Below are positions 1 to 5,566 of a stretch of 5,566 bases of DNA, piece by piece (within the stretch, counting starts at the first letter, position 1; every line of letters begins with the position of its first letter). This stretch comes from an uncultured Gammaproteobacteria bacterium (GTDB taxonomy: Bacteria > Pseudomonadota > Gammaproteobacteria > Pseudomonadales > DT-91), in assembly GCA_929200485.1 (NCBI GenBank), contig CAKMZU010000241.1:1-5566 (forward strand). Reading direction: 5' to 3'. Below the pieces are notes generated by a model that had not been told where the DNA came from, did no database searches, and saw only the letters and a list, made by a program, of their open reading frames with translations. A program made the position numbers and the translations under genes.

Positions 1-1
1 C

Positions 2-478
2 GAGCACGAGCACAAAGAGCCAACGTATCGACATGCTCAGGCGGCGGCTGATATTTATGGGATTGAGTTTCAGCTAAGGTATCAACCTAACATGGATATT
101 CCATGGACAATTGAAGCATTAGCCGATGGCGTTAGAGCTCGGTTGCGTTCAGGCGATGATAAGAACTTACCTCGCATACCTCCTGTGCGTCTTGGCCTAG
201 CCACCACTTATCGTGGAAAGCAATGGTTTGCACAAGCCGACGTTCGACACCATTTTAAACAAGCCAATACCGCCTTTGAGGAGCCATCATCTAAAGCCTA
301 CACCACGTTAAATATGCAGGCACGCTATTCGTTTCCTATTAAACGCTCAACCGCATGGGTAGCCATTAAAGGGGATAACTTAACCGACAGCTATGGCGAA
401 AATGCGACTTCCTATTTGAAGACCATTGCACCCATTATGGGGCGCAATATTCAACTTGAACTGGGATTACAATATTAA
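2..478 (+). CDS. TonB-dependent outer-membrane receptor, ZnuD-like, C-terminal 158 residues (5' end outside window)
   Basis: The frame is open from base 2 to a TAA at 476-478, so the gene enters from the left and only the last 158 residues are present; the plug and most of the beta-barrel are missing. The visible part alternates amphipathic barrel strands and loops and ends in a strand finishing with an aromatic Tyr, the usual C-terminal signal for outer-membrane barrel assembly. It starts with a His-rich loop (EHEHKEPTYRH), followed by ADIYGIEF, LPRIPPVRLG, KGDNLTDSYG and a TSYLKTIAPIMGRN stretch. This combination is typical of ZnuD-type receptors, which import zinc under zinc limitation using TonB/ExbBD energy. 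The His-rich segment fits a metal-capturing outer loop. Receptor class is confident; zinc as substrate is an inference from resemblance, and copper, haem or another ligand is not excluded. The Met at 92 is internal, not the start. Confidence 0.88.
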   Translation, partial: EHEHKEPTYRHAQAAADIYGIEFQLRYQPNMDIPWTIEALADGVRARLRSGDDKNLPRIPPVRLGLATTYRGKQWFAQADVRHHFKQANTAFEEPSSKAYTTLNMQARYSFPIKRSTAWVAIKGDNLTDSYGENATSYLKTIAPIMGRNIQLELGLQY

Positions 479-492
479 CCCTTTTATTTCAG

Positions 493-525
493 AGGCTAAG
501 AATACCCTTAGCCTTCATTTATTTT
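493..525 (+). terminator. Intrinsic terminator after the TonB receptor gene
   Basis: AGGCTAAG (493-500) and CTTAGCCT (507-514) form a perfect 8-bp stem with a six-base AATACC loop, extendable by a G-T pair at 492/515. It starts 15 bases after the receptor stop codon and is followed on the + strand by a T-rich tract (515-525). In the other direction the sequence after the stem is A-rich, so it is a poor intrinsic terminator for the convergent osmC-like gene, although the stem could still protect that mRNA's 3' end. Confidence 0.7.
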
Positions 526-945
526 CTAACTTTCAATAATCTCGTAGCTGTGCGTCACTTCCACTCCAGCCGATTGCATCATTATCGAAGCCGAACAGTA
601 TTTCTCTGCTGATAAACCCACTGCTCGTTCGACTTGCTTTTCCTTTAGTGCTTCGCCTTTAACAACAAAGTGTAAATGGATCTTCGAAAATACAGAAGGC
701 ACAGCATCAACACGTTCAGCTTCGACACTGACTTCACAGTCAGTCACCTTTTGACGAGACTTCAGTAAAATCTGAATGACATCATAGGAAGAGCAGCCAC
801 CCATTCCGGCTAACAACAACGACATTGGGCGAAATCCTTTATTTTGACCGCCTTTGTCTTCCGGCCCATCCATCATGACCGTATGGCCATTGACATCAGC
901 CCCTTCAAAAGCGACACCGCCTTGCCAATTTACCTGGATTTTCAT
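526..945 (-). CDS. OsmC/Ohr superfamily protein, YhfA-like
   Basis: The 139-residue product matches what I recall of E. coli YhfA (about 134 aa) over its full length. It is a small cytoplasmic OsmC-fold protein. The two family cysteines are present: Cys51 in GMGGCSSYDV and Cys117 in LSAEKYCSAS. In characterised OsmC/Ohr members this pair reduces organic hydroperoxides; the YhfA branch itself has no firmly established substrate, so peroxidase activity is inferred. Other conserved stretches are MMDGPED near residue 25, the DCEV strand near 69-72, KIHLHFVVKG near 88-97 and a C-terminal THSYEI. The ATG at 943-945 is chosen because homology begins there and AAGAGA lies 7 bases upstream; a longer reading from 984 would add 13 residues without homology. 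It is divergent from crp, a linkage I know from other gammaproteobacteria, so shared control by cAMP-Crp is plausible but unproven. Confidence 0.92.
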   Translation of the reverse strand: MKIQVNWQGGVAFEGADVNGHTVMMDGPEDKGGQNKGFRPMSLLLAGMGGCSSYDVIQILLKSRQKVTDCEVSVEAERVDAVPSVFSKIHLHFVVKGEALKEKQVERAVGLSAEKYCSASIMMQSAGVEVTHSYEIIES

Positions 946-1005
946 AACAATTTCTCTTAATTTTTGATTGCAGTGTAAAAACAAAAAAAGTATGCTGATG
1001 AGAAC

Positions 1006-1036
1006 TTTATAACAAAAAAAACGTCTAACAAGTCAC
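1006..1036 (-). promoter_or_regulatory. Possible promoter of the osmC-like gene
   Basis: Reading the minus strand, TATAAA (1011-1006) matches five of six -10 bases. GTGACT (1036-1031) shares TGAC with the -35 consensus, but the spacer is 19 bases, longer than ideal and rich in T. Transcription would begin near 999 and give a leader of about 53 bases. The weak -35 overlaps a TGTGA half-site, so activator or repressor control is possible. Judged by eye only. Confidence 0.3.
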
Positions 1037-1097
1037 ACTTTTATTAAGTGTTAGTAATAGTTTGCCACCATTATAGGCACATTTAACAAACTGCAGC

Positions 1098-1146
1098 TTA
1101 AGTTCTTGTGGCAAGGTTTGAAAGCCAAGGTTAGACCTAAACTTAA
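1098..1146 (+). other. Possible folded leader of crp mRNA
   Basis: TTAAGTT (1098-1104) and AACTTAA (1140-1146) can close a 7-bp stem. Inside it are two small hairpins, CTTG-tgg-CAAG (1105-1115) and AGGT-tag-ACCT (1128-1138), so the + strand RNA could form a multi-branched fold ending about 80 bases before the crp start. The arms are short and AT-rich, and chance pairing is quite possible. It would matter only if the crp transcript begins upstream of 1098. Confidence 0.2.
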
Positions 1147-1213
1147 CGCTTAGTTTAAACCGCGAACTGACGTAAACTAAAGCTAACTGCCATAAGTGAT
1201 TCCAACGACGGAT

Positions 1214-1221
1214 AAAGAGGA
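1214..1221 (+). promoter_or_regulatory. Ribosome binding site fixing the crp start at TTG
   Basis: AAAGAGGA is a strong Shine-Dalgarno and sits 7 bases before the TTG at 1229. The alternative in-frame GTG at 1196 has no purine-rich site in front of it, and if it were used this motif would be translated as Lys-Glu-Asp. The site therefore favours TTG initiation. Confidence 0.75.
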
Positions 1222-1228
1222 TAGCGCT

Positions 1229-1864
1229 TTGCTGAACCGACAACCCAATCAACACATCGATAATGTGGATACCTTTTTATCACATTGCAGCATCAAAAAA
1301 TTCCCTGCAAAAAACACCATTCTTAGTGCAGGCGATGACAGTAATTCGCTTTATTATATCATAGAAGGCTCTGTCACAGTGCTTTTAGAGGATGAAGAAG
1401 GCAAAGAGATGATTATTGCCTACCTCAACAAAGGTGATTTTTTCGGTGAAATGGGGTTATTCGATGCAAACTACTCTCGCTCTGCCTGGATTCGCACAAA
1501 AACGTCCTGTGAAATCGCTGAAATCAGCTACGACAAGTTCTTAACACTGTCGCAAACTGAGCCAAAATTCTTATTTGAACTCTCCAGACAAATGGCAAAA
1601 CGTCTAAAAGATACCACCCAAAAAGTAGGCGATCTAGCCTTCTTGGATGTCACAGGCCGTGTTGCGCGCACCTTGCTGGATCTTTGCAAACAACCGGATG
1701 CGATGACCCATCCTGACGGCATGCAAATTAAAATCACTCGTCAGGAAATTGGCCGAATTGTTGGCTGCTCACGTGAAATGGCTGGCCGCGTATTAAAAAC
1801 GCTCGAAGAGCAAGGTCTAGTCGAAGTGAACGGTAAAACAATGGTTGTATACGGCACCCGTTAA
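1229..1864 (+). CDS. crp: cAMP receptor protein, Crp/Vfr type global regulator
   Basis: A dimeric cAMP-dependent transcription factor of 211 residues with the TTG start (E. coli CRP has 210). Residues 16-115 form the cyclic-nucleotide jelly roll: [10 protein letters not shown] (69-78) carries the Gly73/Glu74 phosphate-binding pair and Arg84-Ser85 follow in SRSAW. The dimer helix has Thr129-Thr130, equivalent to E. coli Thr127-Ser128; Thr-Thr is the state I recall in Pseudomonas Vfr. [17 protein letters not shown] leads into the winged helix-turn-helix. The recognition helix [11 protein letters not shown] (180-190) keeps the DNA-contacting Arg182, Glu183 and Arg187, so the target should be TGTGA-N6-TCACA. 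The activating-region-1 loop DAMTHPDGM (157-165) is identical to that of E. coli, implying contact with the RNA polymerase alpha C-terminal domain. The C-terminus VVYGTR is typical. A rarer GTG start at 1196 would give 222 residues. The gene is divergent from the osmC-like gene and convergent with the next one. Confidence 0.97.
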   Translation: MLNRQPNQHIDNVDTFLSHCSIKKFPAKNTILSAGDDSNSLYYIIEGSVTVLLEDEEGKEMIIAYLNKGDFFGEMGLFDANYSRSAWIRTKTSCEIAEISYDKFLTLSQTEPKFLFELSRQMAKRLKDTTQKVGDLAFLDVTGRVARTLLDLCKQPDAMTHPDGMQIKITRQEIGRIVGCSREMAGRVLKTLEEQGLVEVNGKTMVVYGTR

Positions 1865-1880
1865 TCAGTTGTTAACTAGT

Positions 1881-2627
1881 TTATCTCGATAACCGGTCTC
1901 GAAGCTCGCGTAAGCTAGCATCGAGACTTTTCCTTGCCGAAAAAATTCTTGTGAATTGTTGAAAGTTTTGAGCTAACGCTGACCTCGGCTGGTATGAGCG
2001 ATTCGGGTATTTGTCTCTTATCAACGCATAAATACTCGTCTGCTGTACATTACACCCCTTGCAAATGTGGGTTTCCATTCCATGACGCTTCCTCTTTTGC
2101 ATTGGGATTAAATCTATATCTTTCTCATGCGCTGCACCTGACTCACTCAGTGTAACAGGTTCAGTCATAGCCATGGTGTTCAACAAGATTCTTGCTGTCC
2201 TTTTCTCAGACTGGTCTCTTTTATTTGTGTTCAGTTTATCTCTTACCCCTAGCCATGCACTATTTTTGAATTCTTTCTCCACTTCTGAGTCACTGTCATT
2301 TGTCATTAAAGGTGTTTGTGATCTCAACTGCTCTGAATCGTCTATTTTAAGATAAAAAAAACACTCCGTCCCATTATGAGCGGCATCTATTTGTTTTTTC
2401 AGCTCACTCATCTCTAGTATTTTTTTTGTATCGGTTATCGAGCTGGGATGAATCGAGGCTTGACTTGATGTTTCTTGACACTCTGTAAGCCCTATTCCGT
2501 TCAGCGTGTTATAAAGTGCAATCAGAAATCTTTGATAATCTTCCGTAGAATAGGCACTTTTTACCGATAGTGATAGATTACAAATTATAAAAATAAAGAG
2601 TACAGATGGGTAACGATTTAAAATCAT
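1881..2627 (-). CDS. Exported protein of unknown function with a Cys/His cluster
   Basis: I do not recognise this 248-residue protein. From the ATG at 2625-2627 it begins with a Sec-type signal peptide: Arg5, a hydrophobic core over roughly residues 7-21, then AYS with likely cleavage after Ser27, so the product should be periplasmic or secreted. There is no lipobox. The mature part is hydrophilic, with Cys50 and Cys89 in the first half. A basic KRKRH (178-182) runs into a His182-x4-His187-x-Cys189-x2-Cys192 cluster that could bind a metal or be redox active. The C-terminal 55 residues are basic and probably helical. An in-frame TTG at 2694-2696, preceded by GGGGG, would add 23 residues and bury the signal peptide, so ATG is preferred although its Shine-Dalgarno is weak. 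It ends 16 bases from crp, convergent, and lies 212 bases downstream of the same-strand lipoprotein gene. It may be accessory DNA. Confidence 0.75.
   Translation of the reverse strand: MILNRYPSVLFIFIICNLSLSVKSAYSTEDYQRFLIALYNTLNGIGLTECQETSSQASIHPSSITDTKKILEMSELKKQIDAAHNGTECFFYLKIDDSEQLRSQTPLMTNDSDSEVEKEFKNSAWLGVRDKLNTNKRDQSEKRTARILLNTMAMTEPVTLSESGAAHEKDIDLIPMQKRKRHGMETHICKGCNVQQTSIYALIRDKYPNRSYQPRSALAQNFQQFTRIFSARKSLDASLRELRDRLSR
1896..1931 (+). terminator. Possible crp terminator inside the convergent gene
   Basis: GTCTCGA (1896-1902) pairs with TCGAGAC (1921-1927). The helix can continue as AGCT (1903-1906) with AGCT (1913-1916) if the four bases AGCA are bulged. TTTT follows at 1928-1931. 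It begins 31 bases after the crp stop, so the position is right, but the T tract is short. It overlaps codons for the last residues of the gene on the other strand, so part of the repeat may simply reflect coding constraint. Confidence 0.42.
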
Positions 2628-2839
2628 AGGAAGAGAGTACCTGCCTAACAATTTCTGTTTATTTCCAGTGAGAACAATATTGAACTTGATAATCAATTGA
2701 CCCCCGCCACATAAAAAAGTTTATTTAATGCGATTTGATCGATTGACAGAGCTTATACAAATGGGGTTTAGCGATAGAGAAGATGCGGGGGGTATGATGC
2801 ATCTCTTATATCTAAGATGCAGAACACAGCATCGAGTTA
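2628..2839. other. Gap between the two envelope genes, with GATGC/GCATC repeats
   Basis: No coding potential was seen in these 212 bases. Five GATGC/GCATC copies lie within 52 bases (2782-2786, 2796-2800, 2799-2803, 2816-2820, 2829-2833). They allow competing hairpins, the clearest being GCATCT (2799-2804) with AGATGC (2815-2820). On the minus strand these hairpins are not followed by T-runs, so they are not standard intrinsic terminators for the lipoprotein gene. G/C runs occur at 2701-2705 and 2787-2792. AT-rich sequence at about 2710-2730 could hold a promoter for the downstream exported protein, but I found no convincing -35/-10 pair. Confidence 0.5.
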
Positions 2840-5434
2840 TTACCTTTTGCTCTTTTTGATAGCTCTGTAAGACTCCATAGTGCTGTCCATTTCCTCATTT
2901 TGAAACTTTAACAGACTTGAATCTGATTCCACACGCCTTAAATCCCTTTCGCCAATATTTTTTTTCCCAATAGACAAGCTGATATCATCCATACTTTGGG
3001 TTAAGTTACTGATTTTTTGTATCGAATTAACCTGCCTGAATTTCTTCAAATTCGATGATCTATCACCCTCTTGATTTTGAAGGTAGGATTCTGGTGTTAA
3101 CCTTACCTCTGAGCCAATTCGAACTTCTGCATCTTTGCCAAATATCTCTTCAATAAACCCGTTGTCTGTAAGGTTATGCTGCTTAAGCTCCTCATTCAAC
3201 ACCCGAATAAAGTAACCAACCGTCAAGTTTTTTGCACCCATCGATAAGAATTGTCGACTGAATTCGTCTGACAGTTTTACTCCCTTTTCCTCGAGCTTTC
3301 GATTTGTTTCTTGAATGAGTACCTTGGTAGCTTCAACATCCAGACGAGTTTCCCTAAAACCTGCGCCTGCTTTACCCGATTTGCTGTGCTCCACCCATTT
3401 CTGCATATGTAAAATAAAGTCAGCAGCTTTTGATAAACCATGACCTTCCATCTTATAAAAAGTCTGCACCTTAGTGTTAGTAACATCAGCATCGGCTTCA
3501 TAAAACCCTAAAAGTAAATGTTGAGCATCCGTTGGAAGCATACTCACAGAATTGGAATCAGAGCTAAGCCGCATGTCAACACCAAACTGATGTGGATCGA
3601 TCAAGTCTTTTTGCTTTAAATGACTTGATAAACCATCCCTTGAGTAAGCCTTGGTACTACTTTTTGGGTGTGTTGCTGAGCGAATTTTGGAAAGGTCTCG
3701 ATAAATTGAACTTGATGATACTGTAAAGTCGATATCCTTGGTCATTCCGTGTGTTTTGTTTACTTCGTTAATGTATTTTAAGTAGAATTTATTTAAATTT
3801 TCAAAATCAGTGATGATAGTAGATCCCCGTTTATACTGGGCATCTTGATCTTTAAGTGTTTCCTGATACCACTGAAGAGCAACAATTGCAGCAAGATGAT
3901 TGCGCTGATTCAATTTAACTGAATTGTCTTCATCGAAGTTTCTTGCCAGTTGACTTTTAGGCCTATCCTGAATTACCGAATCGATATTGGTTTGCGATTT
4001 GATTAACACATCAAATAAAGAATCCTCCGCTACCAATACTTTTTTTTCTTTTAGGTGCGCTTCCAAATTAGTCATAAGCCTGGAATGATCATTAAAGCTC
4101 TCAGCAGTTACATCATACATAAGAAAACTGGCCACTTCCTTGCCTACTTTCGTTGCGAATTCTCTGTACCCTGCCTTAGTCCGAAATTGCTTCCCCTCAT
4201 CATCAGAATAGATCATTTTTATATCCTTGTTGTCATTCGACTCAGGGCCTTGCAAAATTTCTGAGGGAGTCGTTTCGTAAGCAAAACGCATGCTGATAGC
4301 TATTGGCTCATCCTCTTTAAGGTTCAACGAGGCAATAAAATCTTTGACAAAAGCCGTTGCACTGGATTGCTGAGCCAAAGGTATTGATAATCCTTTGTTC
4401 GGCAAGATCCACTGAGGGTTAATCACTTCATTTGATATATCAGAAATTGATAACGTATCTAGTGCTGAAGATACATACAAGACTATATGTGCATCATTTA
4501 CCAATAGATTGTTTCCATCCCTATCCCCAGTCACCATGACTCGATTGATATGACCAAACTCGATAGATACAAATCCCGTAAGATACTTTCGACAATCAGC
4601 TGTATTTAAGGTAAAGCTTTTACTGTAGTTCCATTGGCGAAGGATAAGTAAATGACATGTAGCCGATGAAAGATCAAGCATCTCAACTGAACTATCCTGT
4701 TCAGATAAGTTTTCAGCCTCTTCAAATAACAGCACTTTTCCGATCTGGTCAGGCAGTATGTTTATACTGTGCTTTTTCTCATCATAGAGAATTCCCTCCC
4801 CCTGTCCCACTGGCAACGTAAGCAACTCAACTGCCTGCTTTTTCATCCGATCATTTATTGTATTTTTTTCAATCAAACGAAACGCTGGCCGATAGATACC
4901 GAAAAGGGTATCTCTCATCTCTGCAACCATTTGAAACGCTGTGTTAGCATCAAATGAAATAATGGCCTCTTTGCTTTGCTCATTTATGAGAATGGGTTCA
5001 GGGAAATATAAACGCACAAGCTGTGAACCTTGATCAACGTCTTGATTCTCATCAGCTGATAAAAGCTGATTCATAGCATCGAAAAGGGTAATCTGTTGGC
5101 TGATGTCATTCTTAACATCAAGAGAAGCAAATACATTATCTGAAAGGCGGATCTCAATTGCTTTGTAGCGGCCTACTGGAATATCTCCGAACTCTCCTAC
5201 TTGACGGCGGACATTGGATTCCTCTAATCTCCATTGAATATCTGCAAAATTCAGCTCATATTTTTTATCAAATTCATCAATTAAAGCAATAGTTGAAATC
5301 TTCAATGGCCCAACCAATATCGGATGGGCTTTATGCTGGATAAACCACAAGGATATTTTGCCAAATTTCTCTGAATGGTCACTTTGCTGCTGGCACCCTA
5401 AGCAAACCAGGGTAACGAGAATTAAAAATCGCAT
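2840..5434 (-). CDS. Large predicted outer-membrane lipoprotein, DUF4382-like N-terminal domain, rest unknown
   Basis: The 864-residue product starts MRFLILVTLVCLGC: a very short hydrophobic signal and a Leu-Gly-Cys lipobox with Cys14 as the probable lipidated residue. Cys at -3 is unusual. Gln at +2 suggests outer-membrane sorting. Residues about 25-190 have the order of features I associate with DUF4382 domains: an opening beta strand, IPVGRYKAIEIRL (85-97), an acidic stretch near 127-135, IISFDANTAF (158-167) and IYRPAFRLIE (180-189). That match is by eye and unconfirmed. Residues 200-864 match nothing I know. They look beta-rich to about 390, then mostly helical and charged, with Ser-rich linkers (572-576, 624-631) and a Lys/Arg-rich end. 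The only cysteines after Cys14 are Cys260 and Cys281, a likely disulfide. The ATG at 5432-5434 is the only sensible start because a stop lies four codons upstream, yet no clear Shine-Dalgarno precedes it. There is no frameshift, and the function is unknown. Confidence 0.87.
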   Translation of the reverse strand: MRFLILVTLVCLGCQQQSDHSEKFGKISLWFIQHKAHPILVGPLKISTIALIDEFDKKYELNFADIQWRLEESNVRRQVGEFGDIPVGRYKAIEIRLSDNVFASLDVKNDISQQITLFDAMNQLLSADENQDVDQGSQLVRLYFPEPILINEQSKEAIISFDANTAFQMVAEMRDTLFGIYRPAFRLIEKNTINDRMKKQAVELLTLPVGQGEGILYDEKKHSINILPDQIGKVLLFEEAENLSEQDSSVEMLDLSSATCHLLILRQWNYSKSFTLNTADCRKYLTGFVSIEFGHINRVMVTGDRDGNNLLVNDAHIVLYVSSALDTLSISDISNEVINPQWILPNKGLSIPLAQQSSATAFVKDFIASLNLKEDEPIAISMRFAYETTPSEILQGPESNDNKDIKMIYSDDEGKQFRTKAGYREFATKVGKEVASFLMYDVTAESFNDHSRLMTNLEAHLKEKKVLVAEDSLFDVLIKSQTNIDSVIQDRPKSQLARNFDEDNSVKLNQRNHLAAIVALQWYQETLKDQDAQYKRGSTIITDFENLNKFYLKYINEVNKTHGMTKDIDFTVSSSSIYRDLSKIRSATHPKSSTKAYSRDGLSSHLKQKDLIDPHQFGVDMRLSSDSNSVSMLPTDAQHLLLGFYEADADVTNTKVQTFYKMEGHGLSKAADFILHMQKWVEHSKSGKAGAGFRETRLDVEATKVLIQETNRKLEEKGVKLSDEFSRQFLSMGAKNLTVGYFIRVLNEELKQHNLTDNGFIEEIFGKDAEVRIGSEVRLTPESYLQNQEGDRSSNLKKFRQVNSIQKISNLTQSMDDISLSIGKKNIGERDLRRVESDSSLLKFQNEEMDSTMESYRAIKKSKR

Positions 5435-5460
5435 AGCTAATGATTACATTTAAAACAATA

Positions 5461-5466
5461 ACTATA
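5461..5466 (-). promoter_or_regulatory. Possible -10 element of the lipoprotein gene
   Basis: On the minus strand TATAGT matches five of six -10 bases and would start transcription about 20 bases before the ATG. No good -35 is seen 16-18 bases upstream and there is no extended -10 TG, so an activator would be needed or the match is chance. The rest of 5435-5566 holds no gene or convincing terminator. Confidence 0.25.
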
Positions 5467-5566
5467 GCTAAGAGTTTAACTTTAGGTACTCTATTGTTCA
5501 CTGATTTAAGGGCCTTAGGGAAGCAGAAGATAAAAAGTTACCGCTTTTTGCAGACAGCGCTTTGCC

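Larger units (their letters stand above)
946..1228. promoter_or_regulatory. Divergent osmC-crp control region
   Basis: This 283-bp gap must hold the promoters of both divergent genes. It contains an A-run at 1014-1020 and an inverted repeat (ACACTT 1035-1040, AAGTGT 1046-1051, nested with CTAACA 1025-1030 and TGTTAG 1049-1054). One perfect Crp half-site reads TGTGA on the minus strand (1037-1033), but its partner at the right spacing is poor (2 of 5). A set of short complementary arms lies at 1098-1146. I could not pick a convincing -35/-10 pair for crp. Crp-family genes are often autoregulated, but a full TGTGA-N6-TCACA palindrome is not present here. Confidence 0.5.

Noticed and set aside
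1025..1255. 76-codon open frame on the minus strand across the osmC-crp gap and the crp start
   Set aside because: It overlaps the divergent control region and the crp 5' end, and its product has no recognisable domain. It is best seen as a chance frame.
1262..1286. AATGTGGATA...TATCACATT, resembling a Crp palindrome in early crp
   Set aside because: The gap between TGTGG and TCACA is 11 bases instead of 6, so the half-sites would be on the wrong helical faces. It also lies within coding sequence.
1528..1737. 69-codon minus-strand frame inside crp
   Set aside because: It lies wholly antisense to a highly conserved gene, with no domain features of its own.
2173..2355. 60-codon plus-strand frame with a hydrophobic start inside the exported-protein gene
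   Set aside because: The hydrophobic look comes from reading the complement of charged codons; there is no ribosome site and it is antisense to a longer coherent gene.
2694..2696. TTG as the start of the exported protein, with GGGGG upstream
   Set aside because: It would place 23 polar residues before a well-formed signal peptide. The ATG at 2625-2627 fits export better, although the TTG cannot be fully excluded.
3277..4957. Short frames at 3277-3501 (-), 4055-4264 (+) and 4769-4957 (+)
   Set aside because: All lie inside the 864-codon lipoprotein gene in other frames and show no independent coding signal.
5507..5517. TAAGGGCCTTA near-palindrome
   Set aside because: The one-base centre cannot form a hairpin, there is no T tract, and an 11-base palindrome with no second copy is weak evidence for an operator.
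5532..5549. AAAAAG-TTACCG-CTTTTT hairpin
   Set aside because: The stem has a single G-C pair and the T run is part of the stem itself, so it is unlikely to terminate transcription.

Overview
The window looks like a moderately AT-rich marine-type gammaproteobacterium, perhaps in the Oceanospirillales/Pseudomonadales range. The main anchor is a cAMP receptor protein whose C-terminal half is almost residue-for-residue Vfr/CRP-like. It stands head-to-head with a YhfA-type OsmC-family gene, an arrangement I recall from E. coli (yhfA-crp) and Pseudomonas (PA0653-vfr). The genus is not settled by what I can see.

Layout. Bases 2-478 (+) are the 3' end of a TonB-dependent outer-membrane receptor gene, most like ZnuD-type zinc receptors, followed by a likely intrinsic terminator. 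Bases 526-945 (-) are the OsmC/YhfA-like gene. Bases 946-1228 are a 283-bp divergent control region with inverted repeats, a possible Crp half-site and a possible osmC promoter. Bases 1229-1864 (+) are crp, best started at a TTG codon behind a strong Shine-Dalgarno, which gives 211 residues against 210 in E. coli. A terminator-like hairpin for crp lies inside the 3' end of the next, convergent gene.

Bases 1881-2627 (-) encode an exported protein of unknown function with a Cys/His cluster. A 212-bp gap with repeated GATGC/GCATC motifs follows. Bases 2840-5434 (-) encode an 864-residue predicted lipoprotein. Its N-terminal part has the layout of a DUF4382-like beta domain, and about 660 residues after that match nothing I recognise. 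The last 132 bases are upstream sequence of that gene.

The conserved part is the osmC-crp pair. The two same-strand envelope genes downstream of crp look like accessory DNA; they may work together in the periplasm or outer membrane, but only adjacency, shared strand and export signals support that. No tRNA, rRNA, CRISPR array, transposase or phage gene was seen. No gene-free stretch exceeds 300 bases.
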